Numbered from the stretch's first letter, positions 8,573 through 18,217 are shown. The stretch: DNA of 31,070 nucleotides from Ramlibacter sp. (GCA_025351615.1 JANXVP010000132.1:1-31070); one strand, 5' to 3'. Translations and numbers: made by a program. The notes: generated by a model not told the origin, from the sequence alone.

Positions 8573-11500
8573 CAGCTGCCCGCTCCGACTTTGCTTGCGG
8601 GGGGCGCATCCGGCCGCCCCTCCGGAGCCAGGGCTTTGCGTCCGAGCTTGGTGATTTTCGGATCGGTCCAGGTGCCGTCAATATGGAATTCCTGGGTGGC
8701 AGCCTTGATCAGCGGCTGGCGCAGAAACATCTGCGCCAGGAAGGTGCCGACGCCGATCGCCGGATTGATGACCGATGCCACCAGCGACGCCGTGCCAGCG
8801 TTGATTTCTGGAATGACCACCACCTTGATGTCCTGGGTCTCGTGGGCCAGGTCGGCCTTGCCTTCCATCAACACGGCGGCGTTGACGCCCTTCATCTGCA
8901 GGTTATTGGTAGCCGCCATGCCCTGCTGGATCGTAATGTCGCCGCGCACGAAGTCGAAGGCGAAGCCCTCGGTGAAGACGTCGCGGAAATCGAGCGTCAG
9001 CCGGCGCGGCAGCGACTGCAGGCTCAGCACTCCGAGCAGCTTGGCCAGCCCCGGGTCGGCCTTTAGAAACTGGCCGGCCTCCATGTTGACGTTGAAGGTT
9101 CCGTTCATGGACGGGTAGTCGAGCGCCAGCGGCGAGCCCAGCCACGACACCTGGCCTTCCATCTTGCCCTTGCCCCGACGGATGATGTCCTTCATGCCGA
9201 AGCGTGCGAGGAGCAAACCGGAGTCGGCGGTATCGAGGCGGAAGTTCATGACCATCCGGCGGCGCTCCGGCGCCCGGGCCCCGGTCCGCGCCGCGGGAGC
9301 CTGCGCGTTGAGCGCCGCCCAATTCCCGTTGGCGGTGAAGCCGGCCTCGGGGGTCGTCAGGGCCAGCTTGTTCAAGCGCCATTCCCGCACGCCACTGGCC
9401 AGCCGATTCACCGCGTCGATTTCAAGCCGACCCAGCTTTTTGCCGCGAAGTTCGAAATCGTCGACCACGATGTCCAGTGCGGGAATGGTCGTCGGCTCCT
9501 CGTCCAGCAGTGCCTCGACTTCGCTCGCGGCGGCGGCGGCGATGTTCAGGCGGGCCAGGCGGGCCGCCACCAGCCCGCTCCCCGCGCTGGACGACTGGCG
9601 GTATTCGACATAGCCATTGAGTTCAGATGCATCGACGTTGGCACGCCATGTCAGGCCCTCGCGCGAGCCACCGATCACCACGTTGTGCAGCTTGCGACCC
9701 TCAACCGTCAGCTCTTTGGCGCGAACGGCCATCACTGTCGGCAGGTAGCCCTGCGAACCCGCGGCGGCCGTGGCCACGGGCCGCAGGGGCGGGGCACCGG
9801 GAGCGCCAGCCGCCTCCAGCACGCGGATCCAGCTGTCGATGTCGACATTGACCAAGTTGATGTTGGCCATCACGCCCTGTTCCGGCAGCGGCGCCGACTC
9901 TCCGGCGGCAAGCCCGATGCCGATGCCGCCGCGCAGGACCCGGGGCTCCGGGCCGGACAGGTCGCGGACATAGCTGATGGCCGCGACCCGTCCCAGTTCA
10001 AGGGACAGCTGATCCTGCAGGCGGGTGGCGTCACCGCTGCCGAGCGACTCCCGCACCAGTGTGTTCTCGTACCGCAGCGGGAGCACCTGATCGGCGCCCT
10101 TGTTCAGCGGCGGCGGCAGGTTCAGCGCCAGCCCCTGCAGCGTACTGGTCACCGTCACTTCTGGAATGCCGCGCCGCACGGCGAGCGTCGCGTTGTACGC
10201 AGCGGTGCCGCTGGCATCCTTCGCGATGCGCGACAGGAAGCCGAGTTCGCGCGCCTGGCGCAATCCTTCCGCGCTGGCGGTGCCCTGCGCACGCAGGACG
10301 ATGCTGGGCTCGGTGGCGCCAGCGACTGCGCCGTGGCCGCCTCCGTCCAGCCGAAGGTCGCCGCCCAGCGCGCGCGCTTGCGCCCCCGCAATATTGAACC
10401 CACCGTCACCGAAACTCACCACGCCCCTGGCTTTCGCCAGCTGCGGCGTGTCAGGCGAGATCTGCACGTCGTTGCCCGCCAACGTCACACTGCCTTGCAC
10501 GCGCGATTTATCCGGATGGGCGATGGGCAGTTCCAGCTGAAGCCGCATCTCCGCGGCTCCGCTGGCGGTCGCCCGGGCGAGTGCGTTGCCCATGAGGGCC
10601 GAGATCGGGGAGCTGTTCACGATCGCGACCGATTCGGCCAGCGGCCCGCGCACTTCGCCCTTCACCACCACCGTCGCCGCCCGCAGGTCGGCAATCTGCG
10701 CCTCCGCCTTGAATTGCAATCCCGCAGCGCCGGCGAACCGGCCTTGGGCGCCCTTGATCTGCATGCTGTTGCGGTCAAACACCAGCTCGCCGTTCAGCTG
10801 CGTCAGCGCGGGCCACACGCCTGTTCCGCGCGTCAGGCTGGGCGGAACGTAAGCGTAAGTGGCATTGCGCACATCGGCCGTCACGCGGAATTCGCCTGGC
10901 TTGCCATCGCTGAAAGGAAAATCGCGCAGGTCGCCCTTGACCCGGAACTTGACGCCGGTCGCCGTGCCCTGGGTCACGGCCTCCCGGACATAGTCGCGGG
11001 CATTCCTGGAAATCGACTGCGGCAGGTACCGGTGCACGCGCGTCCCGTCGGCACGGGTCAGGCTCCCCTGCAGATCCAGCACGCCGGGAAAGCGCGAATG
11101 CGCAGTGGAGCGCACGGGGTCACCGGTGTGCCAGCTGGCCTGCCCGTCACCCTGCGCATCGGCATTGGCGAACTTCAGGTTCGCAACCGACACAGCGATC
11201 TCGTTGCCCATGTGCTGCCACAGCACATCGGCCGAAAGCTCGTCGAACGGCAGCACCGGCTCCTCGAAGACGCCAGGCAAGTCCAACGCTCCCTTGCGGA
11301 TGTTGACCCGGGCCTTGCCACCGGACTCGGTCAGGTCGAACTCCACCATCGCACCCCGTATACCGGGGCTGCCGATCGGCGGCCGGTTGGGCGGCGCGTC
11401 GCGGACTGCGACACCGGGGCGCGAAGCCAGCTCGAGCTCGGAGGCGCGACCTTTGGCTTGATAGGTGAGCAAGGCGTCCAGCGGGCCTTGCCACCTGGCC

Positions 11501-12702
11501 TGGACTGAGTCGACCAGGCCTCTGGGCGCATAGGCCTGGATGGCTGCGTGCGTGACGGTGCCAAGAGGCATCCGGCTGGCGACCTGGCCGAGCGCCGCGA
11601 GATCGAGTTTGTCGGCCCGAATTTCTCCCCGCGCAGGATTGCTGCCTTCGGCCTGGGTCCAGGCCACGAACACGTTGCCGCCAGGCCAGCGCTGGCCCTC
11701 CCGGGTCTGGAACTGCAGGTCATGGGTCTGGAATTCGAAGCCGCCCTCACGCCGCTTGCCGCCGAGCCGGCCGGACGCCGACTGCAGCGCCAGTGGCTGC
11801 AGCCCGGGACCGAGCGTGGCGTCGACGTCCGCCAGCACGACATCGGCAGTCGCTCCCGCCAGCTGGCCGTGCACCACGTCGACCCAGGCGCGCAGTGCGC
11901 CGCGCCCCTGCGTCACCTCGACGCCCAGGTTGGCGTAACGGCGAAGCTGCGAAACATCGACCCGCTCGAAATCGGCGAAGACCTGGCCGTCCCATTCCTG
12001 CCACAGCGCCCGATGCCGCGACAACAGCGGCTGGCGAAACTGCCCCCTCAGCGTGAAGCGATCCCCCCATTCAGGCGGCGGTGTCGCGTCCAGCCGCATT
12101 GCATGGCGCCGGGTCGAATTACGCACCACCAGGTCGACTTCGCGCAATGCCAGCGGCGGCGCGGCGCGAAGTTCGTCGGTCCAGCGCACCGTTCCGCGGC
12201 GGACGAGAAATTCGGTCTGGCTGAAAAACCAGTCGGCGGCGCGGCTGTCTCCCTTGTCCGCCTTTGAGAAGTCGAGGCCTGCGACGTGGATATGGCCATC
12301 GGCGGAACGGCGGATTTCGACTTCGGGCTGGTCGATCACGAGCTGGTCGAAACCCAGGTTCCACAGCGACCGGGGCGTCAGTGCCGCCACGACCCGCGGC
12401 AACCGAAGCGCCTCGCGGCCCTGGGCGTCCATCAGCACCACGTCCGTCAGCTCGAAAGAAGGGATCAGACCGCCGCTGCGCGCAGCCACGCTGCCGATGC
12501 GCACGGGCACGCCAAGCACCCGTCCGACCTCGATTTCCAGGTCGGGGCGAAGCTCGCCGATTCGGGGCACAATCCAGCCGTGGAGCGCTCCCCACGCGAG
12601 TGCAAGCACCAGCCACGCGGTGGCCAGCAGCCACAGAATCCACTGCGCGATAGTGGCGGATGCCTTCAACAGACGTGAGGGAGACGGCGTCGACTCGTTC
12701 AT
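8572..12702 (-). CDS. YhdP family AsmA-like envelope protein
   Basis: A 1376-residue protein with one N-terminal transmembrane anchor (about residues 19-47, WILWLLATAWLVLALAWGAL) and a very long beta-rich periplasmic part. Repeated features typical of the YhdP/TIGR02099 family are visible, including LRPDLEIEVGRVLGVPVRIG near the N-terminus, LPFDELSADVLWQHMG in the middle, and a C-terminal AsmA-like block (GTASLVASVINPAIGVGTFL). In Escherichia coli YhdP is one of the AsmA-like bridges that move phospholipid from inner to outer membrane; the same role is inferred here. The ATG at 12702 lacks a clear ribosome site. It is divergent from glnE with only 24 bases between the starts, and it leads the minus-strand operon. 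Confidence 0.9.
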   Translation of the reverse strand: MNESTPSPSRLLKASATIAQWILWLLATAWLVLALAWGALHGWIVPRIGELRPDLEIEVGRVLGVPVRIGSVAARSGGLIPSFELTDVVLMDAQGREALRLPRVVAALTPRSLWNLGFDQLVIDQPEVEIRRSADGHIHVAGLDFSKADKGDSRAADWFFSQTEFLVRRGTVRWTDELRAAPPLALREVDLVVRNSTRRHAMRLDATPPPEWGDRFTLRGQFRQPLLSRHRALWQEWDGQVFADFERVDVSQLRRYANLGVEVTQGRGALRAWVDVVHGQLAGATADVVLADVDATLGPGLQPLALQSASGRLGGKRREGGFEFQTHDLQFQTREGQRWPGGNVFVAWTQAEGSNPARGEIRADKLDLAALGQVASRMPLGTVTHAAIQAYAPRGLVDSVQARWQGPLDALLTYQAKGRASELELASRPGVAVRDAPPNRPPIGSPGIRGAMVEFDLTESGGKARVNIRKGALDLPGVFEEPVLPFDELSADVLWQHMGNEIAVSVANLKFANADAQGDGQASWHTGDPVRSTAHSRFPGVLDLQGSLTRADGTRVHRYLPQSISRNARDYVREAVTQGTATGVKFRVKGDLRDFPFSDGKPGEFRVTADVRNATYAYVPPSLTRGTGVWPALTQLNGELVFDRNSMQIKGAQGRFAGAAGLQFKAEAQIADLRAATVVVKGEVRGPLAESVAIVNSSPISALMGNALARATASGAAEMRLQLELPIAHPDKSRVQGSVTLAGNDVQISPDTPQLAKARGVVSFGDGGFNIAGAQARALGGDLRLDGGGHGAVAGATEPSIVLRAQGTASAEGLRQARELGFLSRIAKDASGTAAYNATLAVRRGIPEVTVTSTLQGLALNLPPPLNKGADQVLPLRYENTLVRESLGSGDATRLQDQLSLELGRVAAISYVRDLSGPEPRVLRGGIGIGLAAGESAPLPEQGVMANINLVNVDIDSWIRVLEAAGAPGAPPLRPVATAAAGSQGYLPTVMAVRAKELTVEGRKLHNVVIGGSREGLTWRANVDASELNGYVEYRQSSSAGSGLVAARLARLNIAAAAASEVEALLDEEPTTIPALDIVVDDFELRGKKLGRLEIDAVNRLASGVREWRLNKLALTTPEAGFTANGNWAALNAQAPAARTGARAPERRRMVMNFRLDTADSGLLLARFGMKDIIRRGKGKMEGQVSWLGSPLALDYPSMNGTFNVNMEAGQFLKADPGLAKLLGVLSLQSLPRRLTLDFRDVFTEGFAFDFVRGDITIQQGMAATNNLQMKGVNAAVLMEGKADLAHETQDIKVVVIPEINAGTASLVASVINPAIGVGTFLAQMFLRQPLIKAATQEFHIDGTWTDPKITKLGRKALAPEGRPDAPPASKVGAGS

Positions 12703-12726
12703 GAATACTTGGATGTGGCAGGAATT

Positions 12727-15534
12727 ATGACCCTCGGCGGTCGATCGAGTTCACCAGCAGCGGTGTCGCACGTGTCGGACAACCGCGCTTTCGCCGCCGT
12801 CCCACAAGCAGGCGCCGCGCCGACCCTCTCGGGCTATTCGCGCTTCGCCCAGCGGCTTCGGCGCCGCTACGTCGTGGAGCTGCCTCTGCTTTGCGCTGGC
12901 GTGCCGGACCGGGTGCGGATGGCGCAAACTTACGAAGCACTTCGCCAGCGCGGCGACGACACCGGGACCGCGCTTCGGATCCTGCGCCAGCTGGTGATCG
13001 AGCGGCTCATGCGGCTGGACTGCGACGAGCAGGCCCCGTTGTCAGTGGTGACGCAGGCCGTGACGGAACTGGCCGAATTCGCGCTCGACGCGGCTTGCAT
13101 GCAGGCCCGGCAAGACCTTGATCCGCTGCATGGCGCTCCGGCCGGCGCCGACGGGAAGCGCGCGCAATTGTGGGTCGTCGGCATGGGCAAGCTCGGTGCG
13201 CGGGAACTCAACGTTTCCAGCGACATCGACCTGGTCTACATATATGACCAGGATGGTGAAACCGCTGGCCAGGCCACCGGCGGCCGGGGCCGCATTTCCA
13301 ATCACGAGTACTTCACCAAGATGGTCAAGGCCATCTACACGTTGATCGGTGACACCACCGAGCACGGTTTCGTGTTCCGGGTGGACCTCGCCTTGCGGCC
13401 CAACGGCAACTCGGGGCCGCCTGCCGTGTCGCTGGGCGCTCTGGAGCAGTACTTTCAGGTCCAAGGCCGCGAATGGGAGCGCTTTGCCTGGCTCAAAAGT
13501 CGGGTCGTTGCCCCCGCCGACAGCATCCATGACGGCTCGGCCGCCGCCCTGCGCGGCGTGGTGCTGCCATTCGTGTTTCGCCGCTACCTCGATTACAGCG
13601 TGTTCGATTCGCTGCGTGTCCTGCACAAGCAGATCCGCGAGCATGCCGCGCGCCGCAGCGCGGGCCGCCCGGAACGGACCAACGACGTCAAGCTGTCGCG
13701 CGGCGGGATCCGCGAGATCGAGTTCATCGTGCAGCTGCTGCAGGTGGTTCGCGGCGGCCAGTATCCCGAGCTTCGCACCCGTCCGACGCTGCAGGCACTG
13801 CAAAGGCTCGCGGCCGCCGGCCTGATGTCGCCGGCAACCGCCGGTGCTCTGGCTGGTGCCTATGACTTCCTGCGACGCGTCGAGCACCGCATCCAGTACC
13901 TGGACGACCAGCAAACCCATGTGCTGATGTCTTGCGACCAGGACCTGGAATGGATCGCCCGCACCATGGGGTATCCGGACTGCTGCCCGTTCCTGCACGA
14001 ACTGGACGTGCACCGCGAATTCGTGGCGCAGGAATTCGACACTCTGCTCGGAGGAGGCGCGGTCGATTGCAAGACCTGCAGCGGCCCTAAGGGTGCGCGT
14101 GCCGCTCCGCCCGACCTGGACGCCTTGCTCGAGCAGTTGCCCCCGCTGGTGCGCGAGCGGGTCGCGCGCTGGCGTGGCCATCCCCGGGTGCTGGCCTTGC
14201 GCGAGGATGCACGGCAACGGCTGGTGCGGCTGCTCGCCCGAACCGCGAACTGGCTGCAGGAGGGCAGCGTCAGCGAAGACGCGGCGCTGCGCATGGCGGA
14301 CTGGATGGAGCCGCTGCTGCGGCGCGAAAGCTATCTTGCGCTGCTGCTTGAGCGGCCGAGCGTGCACGAGCGGCTGCTGCGGCTGCTGGGCGCGGCGCGC
14401 TGGCCTGCCCGCTACCTGTTGCAGCATCCCGGAGTCATCGACGAACTGGCCAGCGACGCCCTGCTGTCGGACCGGTTCGCGGCCGAAGAATTCGACAGGG
14501 AACTGGAGCATCGGCGCAAGTCGCTGCAGATCACAGCCGAGGACGACGACGAGTCGCTGATGAACCTGCTGCGGCGCGCCCACCACGCCGAAGTCTTCCG
14601 GACCCTGGCGCGCGATGTCGAGGGCCGGTTGACGGTAGAGCAGGTCGCCGATGACCTGAGCGCACTGGCCGACGCCACCGTGCGCATCACCGCGCGCTGG
14701 TGCTGGCAGCGCCTGAAAAACGCGCACCGCGCCAGTCCCAGCTTCGCGATCATTGGCTATGGAAAGCTGGGCGGAAAGGAACTCGGCTACGGCAGTGACC
14801 TGGACATCGTGTTCGTCTACGAAGACGAGGACGAACGTGCACCAGAGGCCTACGCCGCCTTCGTCCGCAAGCTGATCAACTGGCTCAGCACCAAGACGGC
14901 CGAGGGCGACCTGTTCGAGATCGATACCGCATTGCGTCCGAACGGCAATTCGGGCCTGTTGATCACAACCTTCAACGCCTATGCCAACTACCAGCAGCGC
15001 CGCGGCAGCAACACGGCCTGGACCTGGGAGCACCAGGCGATGACGCGAGCGCGCTTCGTCCTGGGAGAGGAATCGCTGCGCCATCGTTTCGACGCCGTGC
15101 GGCAGGCCGTCATCACGGCACCCCGGGACCCGCAGGCGCTGCGCCATGAGATCCTCGGCATGCGGGAGAAGGTGCGGGCGGCGCATCCGGTCCGGGAAGG
15201 TCGCTTTGACGTCAAGCACAGCCGGGGCGGCATGGTCGACGCGGAGTTCGCGGTGCAAATGCTGGTGCTGGCGCACGCCGCAGCTCACGCTGAGCTGGTC
15301 CCGAACGTCGGCAATATCGCTTTGTTGCAGCGTGCTGAAACCGCAGGCCTGGTCCCCGCCGGTGTCGGACAGGCAGCGGCCAACGCCTATCGCGAACTGC
15401 GCCGGGTCCAGCACCATGCCCGCCTGAACGAAGAACCGACCCAGGTCGCGCCTGAAACACTGGCACGCGAGCGCGACGCCGTCCTGGCGCTGTGGGACGC
15501 AGCCTTCGCACCGGCGCCGGTCAGCCGCGTCTGA
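12727..15534 (+). CDS. glnE: Bifunctional glutamine synthetase adenylyltransferase/adenylyl-removing enzyme
   Basis: A 935-residue cytoplasmic enzyme that adenylylates glutamine synthetase when nitrogen is plentiful and removes AMP when it is scarce, under control of PII proteins. Both nucleotidyltransferase halves are visible: the N-terminal deadenylylase motif GMGKLGARELNVSSDIDLVY near residue 150, and the C-terminal adenylylase motif GYGKLGGKELGYGSDLDIVF near 676. Each is followed by the expected regulatory helical region (SRGGIREIEFIVQLLQ and SRGGMVDAEFAVQML). The start is uncertain: ATG at 12727 has AGGA only 3 bases upstream, ATG at 12709 has no ribosome site, and a GTG at 12763 is also possible. 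Length fits the family. Confidence 0.95.
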   Translation: MTLGGRSSSPAAVSHVSDNRAFAAVPQAGAAPTLSGYSRFAQRLRRRYVVELPLLCAGVPDRVRMAQTYEALRQRGDDTGTALRILRQLVIERLMRLDCDEQAPLSVVTQAVTELAEFALDAACMQARQDLDPLHGAPAGADGKRAQLWVVGMGKLGARELNVSSDIDLVYIYDQDGETAGQATGGRGRISNHEYFTKMVKAIYTLIGDTTEHGFVFRVDLALRPNGNSGPPAVSLGALEQYFQVQGREWERFAWLKSRVVAPADSIHDGSAAALRGVVLPFVFRRYLDYSVFDSLRVLHKQIREHAARRSAGRPERTNDVKLSRGGIREIEFIVQLLQVVRGGQYPELRTRPTLQALQRLAAAGLMSPATAGALAGAYDFLRRVEHRIQYLDDQQTHVLMSCDQDLEWIARTMGYPDCCPFLHELDVHREFVAQEFDTLLGGGAVDCKTCSGPKGARAAPPDLDALLEQLPPLVRERVARWRGHPRVLALREDARQRLVRLLARTANWLQEGSVSEDAALRMADWMEPLLRRESYLALLLERPSVHERLLRLLGAARWPARYLLQHPGVIDELASDALLSDRFAAEEFDRELEHRRKSLQITAEDDDESLMNLLRRAHHAEVFRTLARDVEGRLTVEQVADDLSALADATVRITARWCWQRLKNAHRASPSFAIIGYGKLGGKELGYGSDLDIVFVYEDEDERAPEAYAAFVRKLINWLSTKTAEGDLFEIDTALRPNGNSGLLITTFNAYANYQQRRGSNTAWTWEHQAMTRARFVLGEESLRHRFDAVRQAVITAPRDPQALRHEILGMREKVRAAHPVREGRFDVKHSRGGMVDAEFAVQMLVLAHAAAHAELVPNVGNIALLQRAETAGLVPAGVGQAAANAYRELRRVQHHARLNEEPTQVAPETLARERDAVLALWDAAFAPAPVSRV

Positions 15535-15552
15535 CCCCTGGTGTCTGACCCC
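15529..15552 (+). repeat. Tandem GTCTGACCCC direct repeat at the glnE stop codon
   Basis: GTCTGACCCC occurs at 15529-15538 and again at 15543-15552, a period of 14 bases. The first copy contains the glnE stop codon. Its role is unknown. Confidence 0.6.
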
Positions 15553-15560
15553 CGGCATGA

Positions 15561-15617
15561 GTCCGGGCGGGCGCGCCAGCCAGTGGTAGGCTTGTGGGTT
15601 GCGCGCTGCGCCCGGAC
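15561..15617 (+). repeat. Long GC-rich hairpin upstream of the RND operon
   Basis: GTCCGGGCG (15561-15569) is perfectly complementary to CGCCCGGAC (15609-15617). Inside it GCGCGC (15571-15576) pairs with GCGCGC (15601-15606) across a 1x2 internal loop. The result is a 9+6 bp stem with a 24-nt loop, 27 bases after the glnE stop and 55 bases before the next start. No T-run follows, so it is not a classical terminator. It may limit read-through from glnE or structure the leader of the efflux operon. Confidence 0.55.
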
Positions 15618-15672
15618 GCACAACGACCGGTGCCCGCGGCGCCCTTGCTCACCCGACCCCGGGAAGGATCCG

Positions 15673-17067
15673 ATGAGAAACCTCCGCCCGCCTGCCGCGG
15701 CCCTGGTCATGTGGCTTGCGGGGTGTGCGACGCCGATGCTGCCGCCACTTGTCACCGCCACATCGCCGCCCCAGTGGTACAGCCCCTTGCCGCACAACGG
15801 CGCGCTGGGCGACCTGACGCAATGGTGGCAGCAGTTCGACGACCCGTTGCTGGTGCAGCTGATCGAATCTGCGCAGACCCTCAGCCCCACGGTTGCGGCA
15901 GCTCGCTCGCGCATCGGACAGGCACGCGCGGGCCGGACCGCCGCCCGGGCTGCCTTGCTTCCGAATCTCGACGCGCAGGCCAGTGCATCGCGCGGCTCCC
16001 AGCCGCCGCTGCCGCTGAACACCACGGTGCAAGCCGGGTTTCAGGCTGGTTGGGACATCGACCTGTTCGGCGGCAATCGCGACGCGTTGCAGGCGGCGCA
16101 GTCGCGCCTCGATGCCGCGCAAGCCGGTTGGCACGAAGCCAGAGTGTCAGTGGCGGCGGAGGCCGCCCTGAGCTACCTGAACCTGAGGACCTGCGAGCGC
16201 CAGCTCGAGGTCGCCGCCGGCGACGCCAGGTCACGCGCCGAAAGCTCTCGCCTGGCAGAACTCACGGCCCGCGCCGGCTTCACGGCGCCAGCCAGCGCTG
16301 CACTGGCCCAGGCCAGTGCAGCCGAAGGATCGGCGCGCGCCACCCAGCAGCGGGCCCTGTGCGATATCGAAATCAAGACCCTGGTGGCCCTAAGCGGATT
16401 GCCTGAGCCGCAACTGCGCCAGCAGCTGTCGACGCCGTGGCAGGAACCGGGCCAGCCAGTGCTGCTGCCTGTCATCTCCCTGCCGGCGCAGCTACTGGTC
16501 CAGCGCCCCGACGTTTACCGGGCCGAGCGTGAAGTCGCCGCTGCCAGCGCCGATATCGGGAGCGCCCAGGCGCAGCGCTACCCACGTCTGAGCCTGACCG
16601 GGTCGGTCGCCGCCGGTATCGTGCACAGTGGCGGCGCCAGCAACGATGCGCAGACCTGGTCCATCGGGCCGCTGGCCGTCACGGTGCCGCTGTTCGACGG
16701 AGGACGCCGCGCTGCGAACGTGGAAGCGACGCAGGCGCGCTACGACGAAGCTGTCGCGCAGTACGCGTCGCGCGTGCGGCAGGCGGCGCGGGAAGTCGAG
16801 GAAGCGTTGGTCAACCTGGAAAGCGCCCGTCTCCGGATGGAAGATGCACGGACCGCCGCCGACGGGTTTCGAAGCTCGTTCGCGGCGACAGAGGCTCGCT
16901 ATCGAAGCGGCCTGGGCAGCCTGGTGGAACTGGAAGAAGCGCGTCGTACGGCATTGGCCGCCGAAACTGCGCTGGTCAGCCTGCAGCGTGAACGCGTCGC
17001 AGCCTGGATCGCACTGTATCGGGCCGTCGGCGGCGGCTGGGGCCGCCCGGACGCAGCGCCTGCATGA
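15673..17067 (+). CDS. Outer-membrane efflux factor (TolC/OprM/NodT type lipoprotein)
   Basis: A 464-residue outer-membrane channel of a tripartite RND pump. The start at 15673 has GGAAGGA just upstream and yields MRNLRPPAAALVMWLAGCAT, a lipoprotein signal with lipobox LAGC (Cys18); the longer open frame starting at 15541 has no such logic. Two OEP repeats are seen, with motifs DPLLVQLIESAQ and WDIDLFGGNRDALQ in the first half, and LVQRPDVYRAEREVAAASADIG and VPLFDGGRRAANVEAT in the second. The stop overlaps the adaptor start by 4 bases (ATGA). Here the channel gene comes first, whereas it is often last in RND operons. The exported compounds cannot be told from sequence. Confidence 0.92.
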   Translation: MRNLRPPAAALVMWLAGCATPMLPPLVTATSPPQWYSPLPHNGALGDLTQWWQQFDDPLLVQLIESAQTLSPTVAAARSRIGQARAGRTAARAALLPNLDAQASASRGSQPPLPLNTTVQAGFQAGWDIDLFGGNRDALQAAQSRLDAAQAGWHEARVSVAAEAALSYLNLRTCERQLEVAAGDARSRAESSRLAELTARAGFTAPASAALAQASAAEGSARATQQRALCDIEIKTLVALSGLPEPQLRQQLSTPWQEPGQPVLLPVISLPAQLLVQRPDVYRAEREVAAASADIGSAQAQRYPRLSLTGSVAAGIVHSGGASNDAQTWSIGPLAVTVPLFDGGRRAANVEATQARYDEAVAQYASRVRQAAREVEEALVNLESARLRMEDARTAADGFRSSFAATEARYRSGLGSLVELEEARRTALAAETALVSLQRERVAAWIALYRAVGGGWGRPDAAPA

Positions 17068-18209
17068 CATCGATCGGGGCTCCAATGATGAACACGACCA
17101 CCTTCTCTCCCGCGCCTGTCGCCGCGGTGCTGTGCACCGTCGTCGTTGCACTCGCGTTGCAGGCCTGCGGGGCTCGCGCCGACGACGACAAGAAGACGGT
17201 GAAGCCGGCGCTCACCGTCACCACAACGCAGCCGCAGCGGACCACGCTGTCGGAGAAACTGACCGCCAACGGAAACATTGCTGCCTGGCAGGAAGCCAGT
17301 GTCGGCGCCGAAACTGGCGGGCTGCGACTGACCGAAGTGCGGGCCAATGTCGGGGACCGGGTGCAGAAAGGCCAGGTGCTTGCAACGTTCGCCGCGGAGA
17401 CCCTCGGTGCCGAGGCTGCGCAAGCCCGGGCCAGCCTTGGCGAATCCGAGGCCAGTGCTGCGAACGCGTCAGCCGATGCCGAGCGTGCCCGCAGCCTGCA
17501 GGCCACCGGCGCGCTCAGTGCTTCGCAGATCAGCCAGTACCTGACAGCGGAGAAAACGGCGCGGGCCCGGGTCGAAGCTGCGCGCGCCCTGTTCCAGGTC
17601 CAGCAGGTGAGGCTGGGCCAGACTCAGGTCCGGGCTCCTGACAGCGGCATCATCTCTGCGCGTCTCGCCACGGTCGGCGCAGTGGTCGGCAGCGGCGCCG
17701 AACTGTTCCGCCTGATCCGCCAGGGCCGGCTGGAGTGGCGGGCCGAGGTGACGTCAGTGGAGCTTGGACGACTCACGACCGGCACGACGGCGCTGGTCAC
17801 CGCGGCCAGCGGCGCGAAGCTGGCGGGCCGCGTGCGCACCATCGGCCCTACAGTGGACCCGCAGACCCGCGCCGCTCTGGTCTATGTGGACCTGACAGCG
17901 CTGCCCGGCGCTGCCAGCGGCAGTGCGCGCGCTGGAATGTTCGCCCGGGGCGAGTTCGACCTGGGGGCAACGCCGGCCGTCACAGTGCCGCAACCTGCGC
18001 TGGTGGTGCGCGACGGTTTCAGTTATGTCTACCGGGTGAATGCAGACAACCGCGTGAGGCAGCTGAAGGTCCAGACCGGCAGGTTTCAGCAAGGTCGCGT
18101 CGAGATCCTATCGGGCTTGCCGGCCGACGCCCGCATCGTTGCCGACGGAGCCGGCTTTCTCAACGACGGCGACCTGGTTCGGCTGGCTGCGCCGGCCGCC
18201 CCAAAATAG
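17064..18209 (+). CDS. RND efflux periplasmic adaptor (membrane fusion protein)
   Basis: A 381-residue adaptor that joins the inner-membrane pump to the outer-membrane channel. A hydrophobic N-terminus (VAAVLCTVVVALALQACG) ends in a lipobox-like LQAC, so it is probably a lipoprotein. Family motifs are NGNIAAWQEASVGAETGG (barrel-sandwich entry), a coiled-coil hairpin rich in Ala/Glu/Ser at about 120-180, and TQVRAPDSGIISARLATVG on exit. The listed ATG overlaps the upstream stop (ATGA); ATGs at 17085 and 17088 are equally plausible starts. Oddly, none of these gives a positive charge before the hydrophobic stretch. Confidence 0.92.
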   Translation: MTSIGAPMMNTTTFSPAPVAAVLCTVVVALALQACGARADDDKKTVKPALTVTTTQPQRTTLSEKLTANGNIAAWQEASVGAETGGLRLTEVRANVGDRVQKGQVLATFAAETLGAEAAQARASLGESEASAANASADAERARSLQATGALSASQISQYLTAEKTARARVEAARALFQVQQVRLGQTQVRAPDSGIISARLATVGAVVGSGAELFRLIRQGRLEWRAEVTSVELGRLTTGTTALVTAASGAKLAGRVRTIGPTVDPQTRAALVYVDLTALPGAASGSARAGMFARGEFDLGATPAVTVPQPALVVRDGFSYVYRVNADNRVRQLKVQTGRFQQGRVEILSGLPADARIVADGAGFLNDGDLVRLAAPAAPK

Positions 18210-18217
18210 GACCCGCC

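Noticed and set aside
13042..15621. An 859-codon open frame antisense to glnE, and similar long frames antisense to the oxidoreductase, YhdP and pump genes.
   Set aside because: They are mirror frames caused by high GC content; their translations are rich in His, Arg and Gln with no domain motifs, while the opposite strand encodes clear family proteins.
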